Below the pieces are notes generated by a model. It was not told the origin of the DNA. It made no database searches and saw nothing but the letters and a program-made list of their open reading frames with translations. Below, one piece after another: positions 22,932 to 30,169 of a DNA stretch of 32,719 nt. Where the stretch lies: the IMG/VR virus record IMGVR_UViG_3300046001_004299, positions 1-32,719 of that record, one strand, 5' to 3'. A program made the position numbers and the translations under genes. The first letter of the stretch is position 1, and each line of letters begins with the position of its first letter. The DNA is from a virus.

Positions 22932-24635
22932 ATGAGCTGGAAAAAATACTTTACTCCTGTAGATCTTGACAATAGAAAGTCTATGAGCCCAATGGGCAAT
23001 GGCGGTCGCCCAGGTCCTGCACGAGCAAACTACAGTTCGTTCCTACCTGATGTCTATGCTGGCAGTCCGAATCGTGTCGAGCGTTATATGCAATATGACA
23101 CAATGGATATGGATTCAGAAGTGAATGCTGCCTTGGATATCCTTACAGAATTTTGCACACAGAAAGACAAAGAAAACGCTACACCGTTTAACACATTCTT
23201 TCGTGGACAACCAACAGCAACCGAAGTAAAGCTGATCAAAGAAAGCCTACAGAAGTGGACCAAACAACAGCAGTTCGAAACACGCATCTTCCGTATTATT
23301 CGTAACACATTCAAATACGGTGACTGTTTCTTTGTTAGAGATCCAGAAACACAGAAGTGGTTGTATGTTGATGCAGCCAAGGTTACAAAAATTATTGTAA
23401 ACGAAAGTGAAGGTAAAATTCCTGAACAGTATGTTATCCGTGATATTAACTTTAATTTCAAGAACTTAGTAGCAGTAACTCCACACGGTACAACTAACAC
23501 AGCACCTAGCGGCACTAGTTCTTACACAAGTGGCGGCAGTCAAGGTAGAGGAATGGTTGGTGGAGCAGCACAACCTCCGGGTACAAGATTTCATAATCAA
23601 ACTAATGAAGTCACGATTGATGCTAAAAATGTTGTACATATTTCATTAAGCGAAGGCCTAGACAACAACTATCCATTTGGCAACAGCTTGTTAGAAAGTG
23701 TGTTTAAAGTCTACAAACAGAAAGAATTGCTTGAAGATGCGATCATTATCTATCGTATACAACGAGCTCCTGAGCGTAGAATATTCTATGTGGATGTAGG
23801 TAACATGCCAGCACACATGGCCATGGCGTTCGTTGAGCGTGTTAAAAATGAAATCCATCAACGCCGTATTCCTAGCTCAACTGGTGGCGGGCAAAACATG
23901 GTTGATGCTAGCTACAATCCGTTATCTGTATCGGAAGACTACTTCTTTCCGCAGACAGCAGAAGGTCGTGGATCAAAAGTTGAAACTTTACCAGGCGGAA
24001 CTAATCTAGGTGAAATTACAGACTTGCGTTATTTTACCAACAAGCTATTCCGTGCGCTAAGAATACCAGCAGCCTATTTGCCAACAGGCATTGATGAAGC
24101 AGCCAACACTATTGCAGACGGAAAAGTTGGTACTGCATATATCCAAGAACTGCGTTTTAACGAATACTGCAAACGATTACAAAGCAACATTGTAGAAACA
24201 TTTGACTTAGAATTTAAACTTTGGTTACAGAATCAAGGTATCAATATTGACTCAAGTTTGTTTGAGTTGAAGTTTAACACTCCTCAAAACTTTGCCGCTT
24301 ATCGTCAAGCAGAAATGGATACTGCCCGTGCAGCTACATTTGCCACACTGCAAGAATTGCCACACCTGAGCAAGCGTTTTGCACTCAAGCGTTTCTTAGG
24401 ACTCACAGAAGAAGAGATCAAAGAAAACGAACGCCTATGGAGAGAAGAGCAAGGCGACAACCTAGCTGCTCCTATGGATGCTCCAGGAGCTATGCGCTCA
24501 GTAGGCATTACACCGGGCGGCATGGGTGCTGAAGCTCAAGAGCCTGATGCTGATCCAGGCATGGCCGCAGCAGCAGAAGCTGGCGCAGTACCTGCAGAAG
24601 GAGAGGCTGCACCTGCACCCGCTCCAGCAGTCTAA
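22932..24635 (+). CDS. 20: Portal vertex protein gp20
   Basis: A 567-residue portal of the T4 gp20 family. Hallmarks are RVERYMQYDTMDMDSEVNAALDILTEFCT near residues 55-80, IFRIIRNTFKYGDCFF near 118, LLEDAIIIYRIQRAPERRIFYVDVGNMP near 265, NPLSVSEDYFFPQ near 330, and the ITDLRYFTNKLFRALRIPAAYL crown/channel segment near 365. Twelve copies form the DNA entry ring, start prohead assembly and dock the terminase and later the neck. The C-terminal ~50 residues are an Ala/Gly/Pro/Glu-rich tail (ending APAPAPAV) not present in T4. It follows the tape-measure gene by 16 bases, with GGAA before the ATG. Confidence 0.95.
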   Translation: MSWKKYFTPVDLDNRKSMSPMGNGGRPGPARANYSSFLPDVYAGSPNRVERYMQYDTMDMDSEVNAALDILTEFCTQKDKENATPFNTFFRGQPTATEVKLIKESLQKWTKQQQFETRIFRIIRNTFKYGDCFFVRDPETQKWLYVDAAKVTKIIVNESEGKIPEQYVIRDINFNFKNLVAVTPHGTTNTAPSGTSSYTSGGSQGRGMVGGAAQPPGTRFHNQTNEVTIDAKNVVHISLSEGLDNNYPFGNSLLESVFKVYKQKELLEDAIIIYRIQRAPERRIFYVDVGNMPAHMAMAFVERVKNEIHQRRIPSSTGGGQNMVDASYNPLSVSEDYFFPQTAEGRGSKVETLPGGTNLGEITDLRYFTNKLFRALRIPAAYLPTGIDEAANTIADGKVGTAYIQELRFNEYCKRLQSNIVETFDLEFKLWLQNQGINIDSSLFELKFNTPQNFAAYRQAEMDTARAATFATLQELPHLSKRFALKRFLGLTEEEIKENERLWREEQGDNLAAPMDAPGAMRSVGITPGGMGAEAQEPDADPGMAAAAEAGAVPAEGEAAPAPAPAV

Positions 24636-24638
24636 AGA

Positions 24639-24646
24639 TATAAATA
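24639..24646 (+). promoter_or_regulatory. Late promoter TATAAATA within the head cluster
   Basis: A perfect TATAAATA sits between the portal stop and the ATG at 24652. Late transcripts begin about six bases after this octamer, which would be at or next to that ATG. The message would be leaderless for the 82-residue gene, or would mainly serve the downstream core, protease, scaffold and capsid genes. It provides an extra entry point that would raise expression of head-core and capsid proteins above the portal. Confidence 0.6.
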
Positions 24647-24651
24647 CAGAT

Positions 24652-24900
24652 ATGCTTTTAAGAGAGTTTTTTTATTTTAATGACAATCACAACGATTTTG
24701 CCAATGATCGTCGCTATGATGCCTCTCGCGACAAATCTGTATTAGAAAAGGACGATACTCGTAAGATCAAACTTACACTTCGTCAAATCAACCAGCTAAG
24801 ACATCAAACCGAAGCGCATGAGTTTGAAACAGAGTCCGAGCGCGGTTTTATTAAACAGATGTATGGTACAAAAGTTGAAGCAGAACAACCAGCCGCATAA
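24652..24900 (+). CDS. Small conserved head-cluster protein (gp67/gp68 position)
   Basis: An 82-residue protein from the ATG at 24652 (MLLREFFYFNDN). Longer frames begin inside the portal gene out of frame and are less likely. It is highly charged, with DDTRKIKLTLRQINQLRHQTEAHEFETESE.GFIKQMYG, probably all helical. Its position right after gp20 matches T4 genes 67 and 68, which encode small prohead-core proteins. I recall similar proteins at this spot in aquatic T4-like phages, usually left unnamed. The identification as a core protein is from position only. There is no clear Shine-Dalgarno sequence, and a late promoter lies immediately upstream. Confidence 0.75.
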   Translation: MLLREFFYFNDNHNDFANDRRYDASRDKSVLEKDDTRKIKLTLRQINQLRHQTEAHEFETESERGFIKQMYGTKVEAEQPAA

Positions 24901-25513
24901 TGTTGCCTTTGTATTAGGCAACGGAACAAGCAGAAAAAACCTAAACCTAAACGAAATAAAAAATCGTGGAACTGTCTATGGGTGCAATGCCCTATACAGA
25001 GAGTTTGAACCCGATTATTTAATTGCTGTTGATACCAAAATGGTCAATGAAATTATTGCCGCAGGCTACCATAAAGATCATCAAGTTTGGACAAACCCCA
25101 ACAAAGGCATTACCAGCAAGAGCCATGTAAACTTCTTTAGCCCGCACAAGGGTTGGAGTAGCGGCCCTACAGCATTATGGTTTGCCTGTCAACAAGCATA
25201 TTCACAAATTTACATCTTTGGATTTGACTATCAAGGGCTAGAAGGCAAGTTTAATAATGTGTATGCAGATACTTTTAACTACAAAAAGAGTAATGACGCT
25301 GCAACATTCTTTGGCAACTGGTTGAGCCAAACAGAAAAAACTGTTAAAGAATTCAAGAATATAAACTTCTTTAGAGTGATGGAGCCAGGACAATTTGTTC
25401 CAGACAAGCTACAAGGCATTCCCAACCTTCAGCACATCACCTACGACAACTTTGAACAAAAGTTCAAGGGTAGTACTTATACTACCGAAAATCATCAAAA
25501 AACTATCATTTAA
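24863..25513 (+). CDS. Glycosyltransferase/DUF115-like protein inserted in head cluster
   Basis: Started at the ATG at 24863, the product has 216 residues. An ATG at 24818 in the same frame is possible, but both overlap the preceding gene. The conserved part starts near residue 13 with NVAFVLGNGTSRKNL, then GTVYGCNALYREFEPDYLIAVDTKM, and near residue 105 SSGPTALWFACQQAYSQIYIFGFDYQG. The order of a GNG(T/P)S loop, a (G)CN(A/R)(L/F)Y strand, D(Y)(L/Y)(I/V)A.D, and a G..A...A.......I.(I/L).GFD helix-strand is that of the Rossmann-like DUF115 / GT42-sialyltransferase-type superfamily. It has no T4 counterpart at this place. It might modify virion proteins or host surface sugars. The substrate cannot be read from the sequence. 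Confidence 0.65.
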   Translation: MVQKLKQNNQPHNVAFVLGNGTSRKNLNLNEIKNRGTVYGCNALYREFEPDYLIAVDTKMVNEIIAAGYHKDHQVWTNPNKGITSKSHVNFFSPHKGWSSGPTALWFACQQAYSQIYIFGFDYQGLEGKFNNVYADTFNYKKSNDAATFFGNWLSQTEKTVKEFKNINFFRVMEPGQFVPDKLQGIPNLQHITYDNFEQKFKGSTYTTENHQKTII

Positions 25514-25573
25514 CACCATTTTTTTAAATGCGTAGTAAATAACTTACAGCCTAACAATCAAGGAGAATACGCT

Positions 25574-26419
25574 ATGGCAGATAAAAATATTCTTGAGCAG
25601 ATGCTTGGACATCTGGTCAACGACGACAAACAAAAAGCAGAAGAACTATTCCACGAGTATGTGGTAGCTAAATCTCGCGAAATCTATGAGCAACTAATCG
25701 AAGCTGAAATGGACGACGAAGAGGAAGAAGAAGTCGACGAAGCTTCTGAAGAAGAAAAAGAAGAAGGTGAAGACGACCTAGAAGAAAACTTTGAAGACAT
25801 TGCCTACGAAGGTGATGACGAAATGCCAGATATGGGTGGAGACCCAACTGATGATCTAGCCGGTGAAATGGGTCCAGACGAAGAAGGCAATGACGAATTT
25901 GCTGACAAAGCCCCAGAAGAACTATTTCAAGATCTAGACGCTATTGTTGACGAACTACAAGCTAAGTTTGATGCAATGAACGGTGACGACATGGGCGGTG
26001 ACGACATGGGCGGTGACGAAGAAGAAATGAAAGACGGTTTTGATCTAGCAACAGTTCGTGAATATGTTGAGAAAGTTCCAGCAGGTCACGGCGCAGAAAA
26101 GAAAGGCCAAGGCGAAAAAGCTGACGGTTCTGCAGGTGGTCTAAAGTTCAGCAAGAACGACATGGGCGGCACAGCAGCCAACATCCTAGGCGGCAAGAAC
26201 GGCAGCGATGCTGGCCAACAAGGTATGTCCGGTGACCTAAAAGGTTCAGGCCTATCAAAAGGTAAGCCACAGTTACAAGACGGTGGTAATGTAAATACTC
26301 CTGGTGCTAAGAATGGTAATGCATTCTCTACTAAAGAACCAGGACACGGTGCCGAGAAAGCTGGTTCTAAAGAATCTGCAGACAAAGGCGCCGCAGGTCT
26401 TTTCCGTGGTCGTAGGTAA
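25574..26419 (+). CDS. 67: Acidic prohead core protein (gp67-like)
   Basis: A 281-residue, strongly acidic protein. Residues 1-45 are helical (ILEQMLGHLVNDDKQKAEELFHEYVVAKSREIYEQLIE). Residues ~46-160 are Glu/Asp-rich with a small tandem repeat GDDMGG. The C-terminal third is Gly/Lys/Ala-rich, with two AGHGAEK/GHGAEK motifs, ending GLFRGRR. Its place before gp21 and gp22 and its acidity fit the T4 gp67/gp68 prohead core group, although T4 gp67 has only 80 residues. Core proteins are cut up by gp21, which agrees with low-complexity composition. AAGGAG stands eight bases before the ATG. Assignment to gp67 rather than another core protein is tentative. Confidence 0.7.
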   Translation: MADKNILEQMLGHLVNDDKQKAEELFHEYVVAKSREIYEQLIEAEMDDEEEEEVDEASEEEKEEGEDDLEENFEDIAYEGDDEMPDMGGDPTDDLAGEMGPDEEGNDEFADKAPEELFQDLDAIVDELQAKFDAMNGDDMGGDDMGGDEEEMKDGFDLATVREYVEKVPAGHGAEKKGQGEKADGSAGGLKFSKNDMGGTAANILGGKNGSDAGQQGMSGDLKGSGLSKGKPQLQDGGNVNTPGAKNGNAFSTKEPGHGAEKAGSKESADKGAAGLFRGRR

Positions 26420-26431
26420 TAGGACGACAAG

Positions 26432-27058
26432 GTGAAGCATACTCTTAGTGAACATTTGAGTTTCGACCAGGCCAAGATTGTATTGGAGAGCGAGGATGTC
26501 GGTGGCAAGAAGTCACTGCATCTAAACGGGATTTGCATTCAGGGTGATATCCGTAATGCAAATCAACGTATATATTCTTCGCAAGAGATTGGCAAGGCTG
26601 TCAAAACGCTTAACGAACAAATCTCTGGCGGATACTCCGTACTAGGAGAAGTTGATCACCCACAGGATTTAAAAATCAATCTAGATCGAGTTAGTCATAT
26701 GATTACCAAGATGTGGATGGATGGTCCTAACGGCTACGGAAAACTAAAAATACTCCCAACTCCAATGGGGCAGTTAATTCAGTCCATGTTGGAAGCAGGA
26801 GTCAAGTTGGGAGTTTCAAGCAGAGGTTCTGGTGAAGTAGATGGATCCGGGAACGTACAAGGTTTTGAAATTATCACAGTGGATGTTGTAGCACAACCCA
26901 GCGCCCCGGGAGCATACCCAACTCCAGTATACGAACATTTAATGAATACATTAGGTGGAAACAAGGCATTAAACATATCAAGAGAAGTTCAAGGCGACCC
27001 AAAGGCACAGAAATACATAGCAGAGAGCTTGGTGAAGATCATCAAGGGTCTCAAATAA
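26432..27058 (+). CDS. 21: Prohead core protease gp21
   Basis: A 208-residue serine protease of the T4 gp21 / herpes-assemblin-like fold, started at the GTG at 26432 with AGGA seven bases upstream. The family block QGDIRNANQRIY precedes GEVDHP with His76, and KLGVSSRGSGEV follows with Ser129/Ser130. An Asp at 151 (ITVDVVAQPSAPGA) may complete the triad. The His-to-Ser spacing of about 54 agrees with T4 gp21 (His85, Ser140). The enzyme sits inside the prohead, removes scaffold and core, and cleaves the capsid protein after (L/I)xE sites. Confidence 0.93.
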   Translation: MKHTLSEHLSFDQAKIVLESEDVGGKKSLHLNGICIQGDIRNANQRIYSSQEIGKAVKTLNEQISGGYSVLGEVDHPQDLKINLDRVSHMITKMWMDGPNGYGKLKILPTPMGQLIQSMLEAGVKLGVSSRGSGEVDGSGNVQGFEIITVDVVAQPSAPGAYPTPVYEHLMNTLGGNKALNISREVQGDPKAQKYIAESLVKIIKGLK

Positions 27059-27073
27059 CAGTAGGAGAATCAC

Positions 27074-28171
27074 ATGCTAGATTTCGTTAAAAAATTGTTT
27101 GAAGACAATGTGATTTCCGAAGATATGAAATCGGAAATTGAGTCTGCCTGGCAAGGCAGAATCGAAGAAAACCGTGAACAAGTCACTGCAATGCTACGTG
27201 AAGAATTTGCTCAGAAATATGAGCACGATAAATCCTCATTGGTAGAAGCTGTTGAATCTATGTTAGCTGACCGCTTGTCAGCTGAATTAGGTGAACTAGC
27301 CGAAGACCGTCAGGGACTTATTGAAGCAAGAGCTCGTTATGCAGAAAAAATGAATCAAGATTCCGCCACAATGGAATCTTTTATCATGAATAATCTGCGT
27401 AAAGAGATCGGCGAACTACACGAAGACCGTTCAAAGGTAGCAGGAAATGTTAGTCAATTAGAATCCTTTATTGTGGACGCACTGGCGAAAGAAATCGCAG
27501 AATTCCACAGCGATAAGAAAGACCTAGCTGAAACCAAAGTTAAATTGGTTCGCGAAAGCAAAGCTAAGTTTGAAGCTATCAAGAAAGAATTCATTGCTCG
27601 TTCAAGTCAAATCATCGAAGAAACAGTCTCTAAAGGACTGAAGTCTGAAATGAAACAATTGAAAGAAGACATTGAAGCAGCCCGCAGAAATGATTTTGGT
27701 CGCAGAATATTCGAAAGTTTTGCAAGCGAGTATGCAGCTAGCCATCTTAATGAGAAATCAGAGACAGCTAAACTTCTAAAAGTGCTTGTTCAAAGAGAAC
27801 AAGAATTAGAAGAAGCAGCAAAGATCGTTGCAGATACACAAAAGTTAGTAGAAAGTCGTGATGCACAATTACGCATGGCAAAGGACACAATGGCACGCAA
27901 AGAAGTTATGAGCGAATTGCTAAACCCATTATCCGGCGACAAGAAAGTAGTTATGCGTGAACTGTTAGAATCAGTTCAAACAGACAAATTAAGAAATGCT
28001 TATGACAAGTATATTCCTTCAGTAATGAACGGCGGTAATACTCCAGTTAAGAAAGCGTTGACCGAAGGCAAAGAAATTACAGGCGATAAGAAACAGGCAC
28101 AACAATTTAGCAGTGAAGAAAAAACTGCTGAAATTTTTGACATCCGCAGGCTTGCGGGACTAAAAGTTTAA
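27074..28171 (+). CDS. 22: Prohead scaffold (core) protein gp22
   Basis: A 365-residue, almost entirely helical and coiled-coil protein with Glu/Lys/Ala-rich heptads, encoded between gp21 and gp23. It begins MLDFVKKLFEDNVISEDMK and contains three related blocks around residues 75-150 built on L..LAEDR / LHEDRSK / FHSDKKDL. It ends AEIFDIRRLAGLKV. gp22 is the main internal scaffold that gives the prohead its shape and is then digested by gp21. GGAG precedes the ATG. It is longer than T4 gp22 (269 residues), due to the repeated coiled coil. Confidence 0.9.
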   Translation: MLDFVKKLFEDNVISEDMKSEIESAWQGRIEENREQVTAMLREEFAQKYEHDKSSLVEAVESMLADRLSAELGELAEDRQGLIEARARYAEKMNQDSATMESFIMNNLRKEIGELHEDRSKVAGNVSQLESFIVDALAKEIAEFHSDKKDLAETKVKLVRESKAKFEAIKKEFIARSSQIIEETVSKGLKSEMKQLKEDIEAARRNDFGRRIFESFASEYAASHLNEKSETAKLLKVLVQREQELEEAAKIVADTQKLVESRDAQLRMAKDTMARKEVMSELLNPLSGDKKVVMRELLESVQTDKLRNAYDKYIPSVMNGGNTPVKKALTEGKEITGDKKQAQQFSSEEKTAEIFDIRRLAGLKV

Positions 28172-28182
28172 GGAGAACTACT

Positions 28183-29352
28183 ATGTCACAATTACTCGAG
28201 TCACGCTGGTCGGAGACCAAAGAGGCCCTATTAGAAGGTCTACAAGGTAACAAGCGTTCAGTAATGGCAACTACTCTAGAGAATACCCGCAAGTATCTCG
28301 CAGAAAGTGCTACTGCTGGAGCTACTTCCGCTGGCAACGTTGCAACACTTAACCGTGTTATTCTACCCGTCATCAGACGTGTAATGCCAACCGTTATCGC
28401 TAACGAGTTGGTAGGTGTCCAGCCTATGACTGGCCCAGTTGGTCAAATTCACACATTGCGTGTGCGTTACGCTGACACATTCAACAGCACATCAGGTACT
28501 GATGTAACAGCTGGTGATGAAGCACTAAGCCCATTCAAGATTGCTGAAGGCTATTCTGGTGCTGCTTCTGATAAAGCTGCTTCTACAGCCGCTCTTGAAG
28601 GTGTAGCTGGTAACAGAATGAGCATCCAAATCTTGAAACAAACCGTCGAAGCTAAGACACGCAAGTTGTCAGCTCGTTGGACGTTTGAAGCTGCTCAAGA
28701 TGCACAAGCCCAACAAGGCATTGACATCGAAGCAGAAATCATGGCTGCTCTAGCACAAGAAATTACAGCTGAAATCGACCAAGAAGTTATTGCTTCTTTG
28801 AACAGCCTAGCTGGTACAGTTTTAACTTATGACCAAGCTGCTGTTTCTGGTACTGCTACATTCGTTGGTGATGAACACGCTGCTCTAGCTGTTCAAATCA
28901 ATCGTGCAGCTAACTTGATCGCTCAGCGTACACGTCGTGGTGCTGGTAACTACGCTGTTGTATCTCCAACAGTATTGACATTGCTACAAAGCGCAACAAC
29001 TTCTGCGTTCGCAAGAACAACAGAAGGTACATTCGAAGCTCCTACAAACACCAAGTTTGTTGGTACATTGAACAGCGCAATGAAAGTTTATGTTAACGGT
29101 TATGCTACATCTGATGATGTTCTTATCGGTTACAAAGGTTCTAGCGAGTCTGATGCTCCAGCATTCTACTGCCCATACATTCCATTGATGAGCAGCGGTG
29201 TTGTTCTTGACCCAGCAACTTTCGAACCAGTCGTATCATTCATGACACGATATGGTTATGTTGAGTTGACAAATACAGCTTCTTCTCTAGGTAACGCAGC
29301 TGACTACCTAGCTAAAGTTGCAGTAACTTCCGCTAACCTACGTTTCGCTTAA
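28183..29352 (+). CDS. 23: Major capsid protein gp23
   Basis: A 389-residue T4-type major capsid protein. The propeptide is helical and includes SRWSETKEALLEGL. The gp21 site is very probably LAE-S (Glu41/Ser42), leaving a mature protein of about 348 residues. HK97-fold landmarks follow: NRVILPVIRRVMPTVIANEL, GVQPMTGPVGQIHTLRVRYA near 80, KTRKLSARWTFEAAQDAQAQQGID near 165, EIDQEVI near 200, and PTVLTLLQ near 270. The propeptide is shorter than in T4 (65 residues), and the protein lacks the T4 insertion domain length (T4 521 residues), as in other aquatic T4-like phages. AAGGAG precedes the ATG. A strong terminator follows the gene. Confidence 0.96.
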   Translation: MSQLLESRWSETKEALLEGLQGNKRSVMATTLENTRKYLAESATAGATSAGNVATLNRVILPVIRRVMPTVIANELVGVQPMTGPVGQIHTLRVRYADTFNSTSGTDVTAGDEALSPFKIAEGYSGAASDKAASTAALEGVAGNRMSIQILKQTVEAKTRKLSARWTFEAAQDAQAQQGIDIEAEIMAALAQEITAEIDQEVIASLNSLAGTVLTYDQAAVSGTATFVGDEHAALAVQINRAANLIAQRTRRGAGNYAVVSPTVLTLLQSATTSAFARTTEGTFEAPTNTKFVGTLNSAMKVYVNGYATSDDVLIGYKGSSESDAPAFYCPYIPLMSSGVVLDPATFEPVVSFMTRYGYVELTNTASSLGNAADYLAKVAVTSANLRFA

Positions 29353-29376
29353 TCAGCAGGCGTATTACGCAAATCC

Positions 29377-29404
29377 AAAAAGGCTCTTCGGAGCCTTTTT
29401 GTTT
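29377..29404 (+). terminator. Rho-independent terminator after gp23
   Basis: AAAAAGGCTC (29377-29386), loop TTCG, GAGCCTTTTT (29391-29400): ten perfect pairs closed by an extra-stable C(UUCG)G tetraloop, with a T tract on the 3' side. It lies 25 bases after the gp23 stop and ends the long head operon. This is the clearest terminator in the window, and its symmetry would allow it to work in both directions. Confidence 0.9.
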
Positions 29405-29418
29405 GACTTAAATAGCAA

Positions 29419-29688
29419 GTGAAAATAGAATCAGACAAAGACTTCGAACAACTTCGCGCTCAGTTTACCGGATGGCGCAAACGCTTCCCTATGTTTACAC
29501 ACGATGTACAACTCATCGAAAAAATGATCAATCAGCACATACAAGAACACAGTAAAATAATGGTGTTACATAGGCAGACCAAAAATAGAAGTCACTTAGA
29601 AAAAGCACAACAGGAAATAGATGCTATCAATAAAATAATAGATACAGTAGAAAAAATGGAACTGATGGCTATGCTGAGTCGCGGATAA
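29419..29688 (+). CDS. Small coiled-coil protein of unknown function
   Basis: An 89-residue protein from a GTG start (MKIESDKDFEQLRAQFTGWRKRFPMF). It is mostly helical and charged, with a C-terminal heptad region (HLEKAQQEIDAINKIIDTVEKMELMAML). It lies just after the gp23 terminator and before a late promoter that overlaps its stop codon. There is no strong Shine-Dalgarno sequence. Since the gene follows a terminator, it needs read-through or a weak promoter: a CTTAAATA octamer lies at 29407-29414 but is too close to the start for a normal leader. The family is not recognised. An assembly or virion accessory role is only suggested by location. Confidence 0.65.
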   Translation: MKIESDKDFEQLRAQFTGWRKRFPMFTHDVQLIEKMINQHIQEHSKIMVLHRQTKNRSHLEKAQQEIDAINKIIDTVEKMELMAMLSRG

Positions 29689-29691
29689 ATA
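29684..29691 (+). promoter_or_regulatory. Late promoter octamer GATAAATA
   Basis: GATAAATA overlaps the stop codon of the 89-residue gene and lies 68 bases before the next ATG (29760). It fits NATAAATA. The transcript would start near 29698 and carry a leader with a hairpin and an AAGGAG site. It probably serves the run of small virion and fibre genes to the window end. Confidence 0.55.
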
Positions 29692-29707
29692 AACAGTCAA
29701 GAAGATT

Positions 29708-29728
29708 TATGCAGAATCCCTCTGCGTA
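29708..29728 (+). other. Leader hairpin upstream of the MGRPL structural gene
   Basis: TATGCAGA (29708-29715) pairs with TCTGCGTA (29721-29728) around an ATCCC loop, eight pairs with one T-G wobble. It lies in the 5' leader between the late promoter at 29684 and AAGGAG near 29750. No T tract follows, so it is not a terminator; it may protect the 5' end of an abundant late message. Confidence 0.4.
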
Positions 29729-29759
29729 GACCTAGAACGTCATATTTAAGGAGAAACAA

Positions 29760-30155
29760 ATGGGACGTCCATTAAGAAAAGATGCATTCGGTACCGATGT
29801 TGTAGGTACATATAACGGCAATTCTGGTATTAGAGTTACATTCTATGATGCCAGTTCAAGAACCGACGGAGTTATTATTAAGCAACGAGGAAGAAGAACT
29901 TTTGTAGTTGCTCAAATTGGCAACATTGGAACCACTACTGCCTACATGACCGGAACTACAACTGCTGATGCACCTAACGCATACGGAGAAATAGCAATTA
30001 AAGGTTATTTAAATGGTGGTGCAGATGCTAGTGAAGTATTCATTAGATCATTGTCAAAACGCATTGCTATTGATTTTGCCGGAGCTCGGTACACATGGAA
30101 GTTAGAAAACTTTCAGGACAGTACAGGCGATCAACTTACACTATATCCTTTATAA
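29760..30155 (+). CDS. Small beta-rich virion structural protein (MGRPL type)
   Basis: A 131-residue protein starting MGRPLRKDAFGTDVVG, with Thr/Gly-rich beta strands (TYNGNSGIRVTFYDAS, RRTFVVAQIGN, TTAYMTGTTT) and a final YTWKLENFQDSTGDQLTLYPL. As I recall, proteins beginning MGRPL(N/R)K are common among structural genes of aquatic T4-like phages; their role in the virion is not known to me. AAGGAG is well placed. A late promoter and a leader hairpin precede it, suggesting high late expression. Confidence 0.7.
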   Translation: MGRPLRKDAFGTDVVGTYNGNSGIRVTFYDASSRTDGVIIKQRGRRTFVVAQIGNIGTTTAYMTGTTTADAPNAYGEIAIKGYLNGGADASEVFIRSLSKRIAIDFAGARYTWKLENFQDSTGDQLTLYPL

Positions 30156-30169
30156 TTTAGGAATCAGCA

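Noticed and set aside
25534-25541. Late promoter AGTAAATA before the acidic core protein
   Set aside because: It lacks the second-position A of NATAAATA, and a perfect promoter lies upstream at 24639; it remains only a weak possibility.
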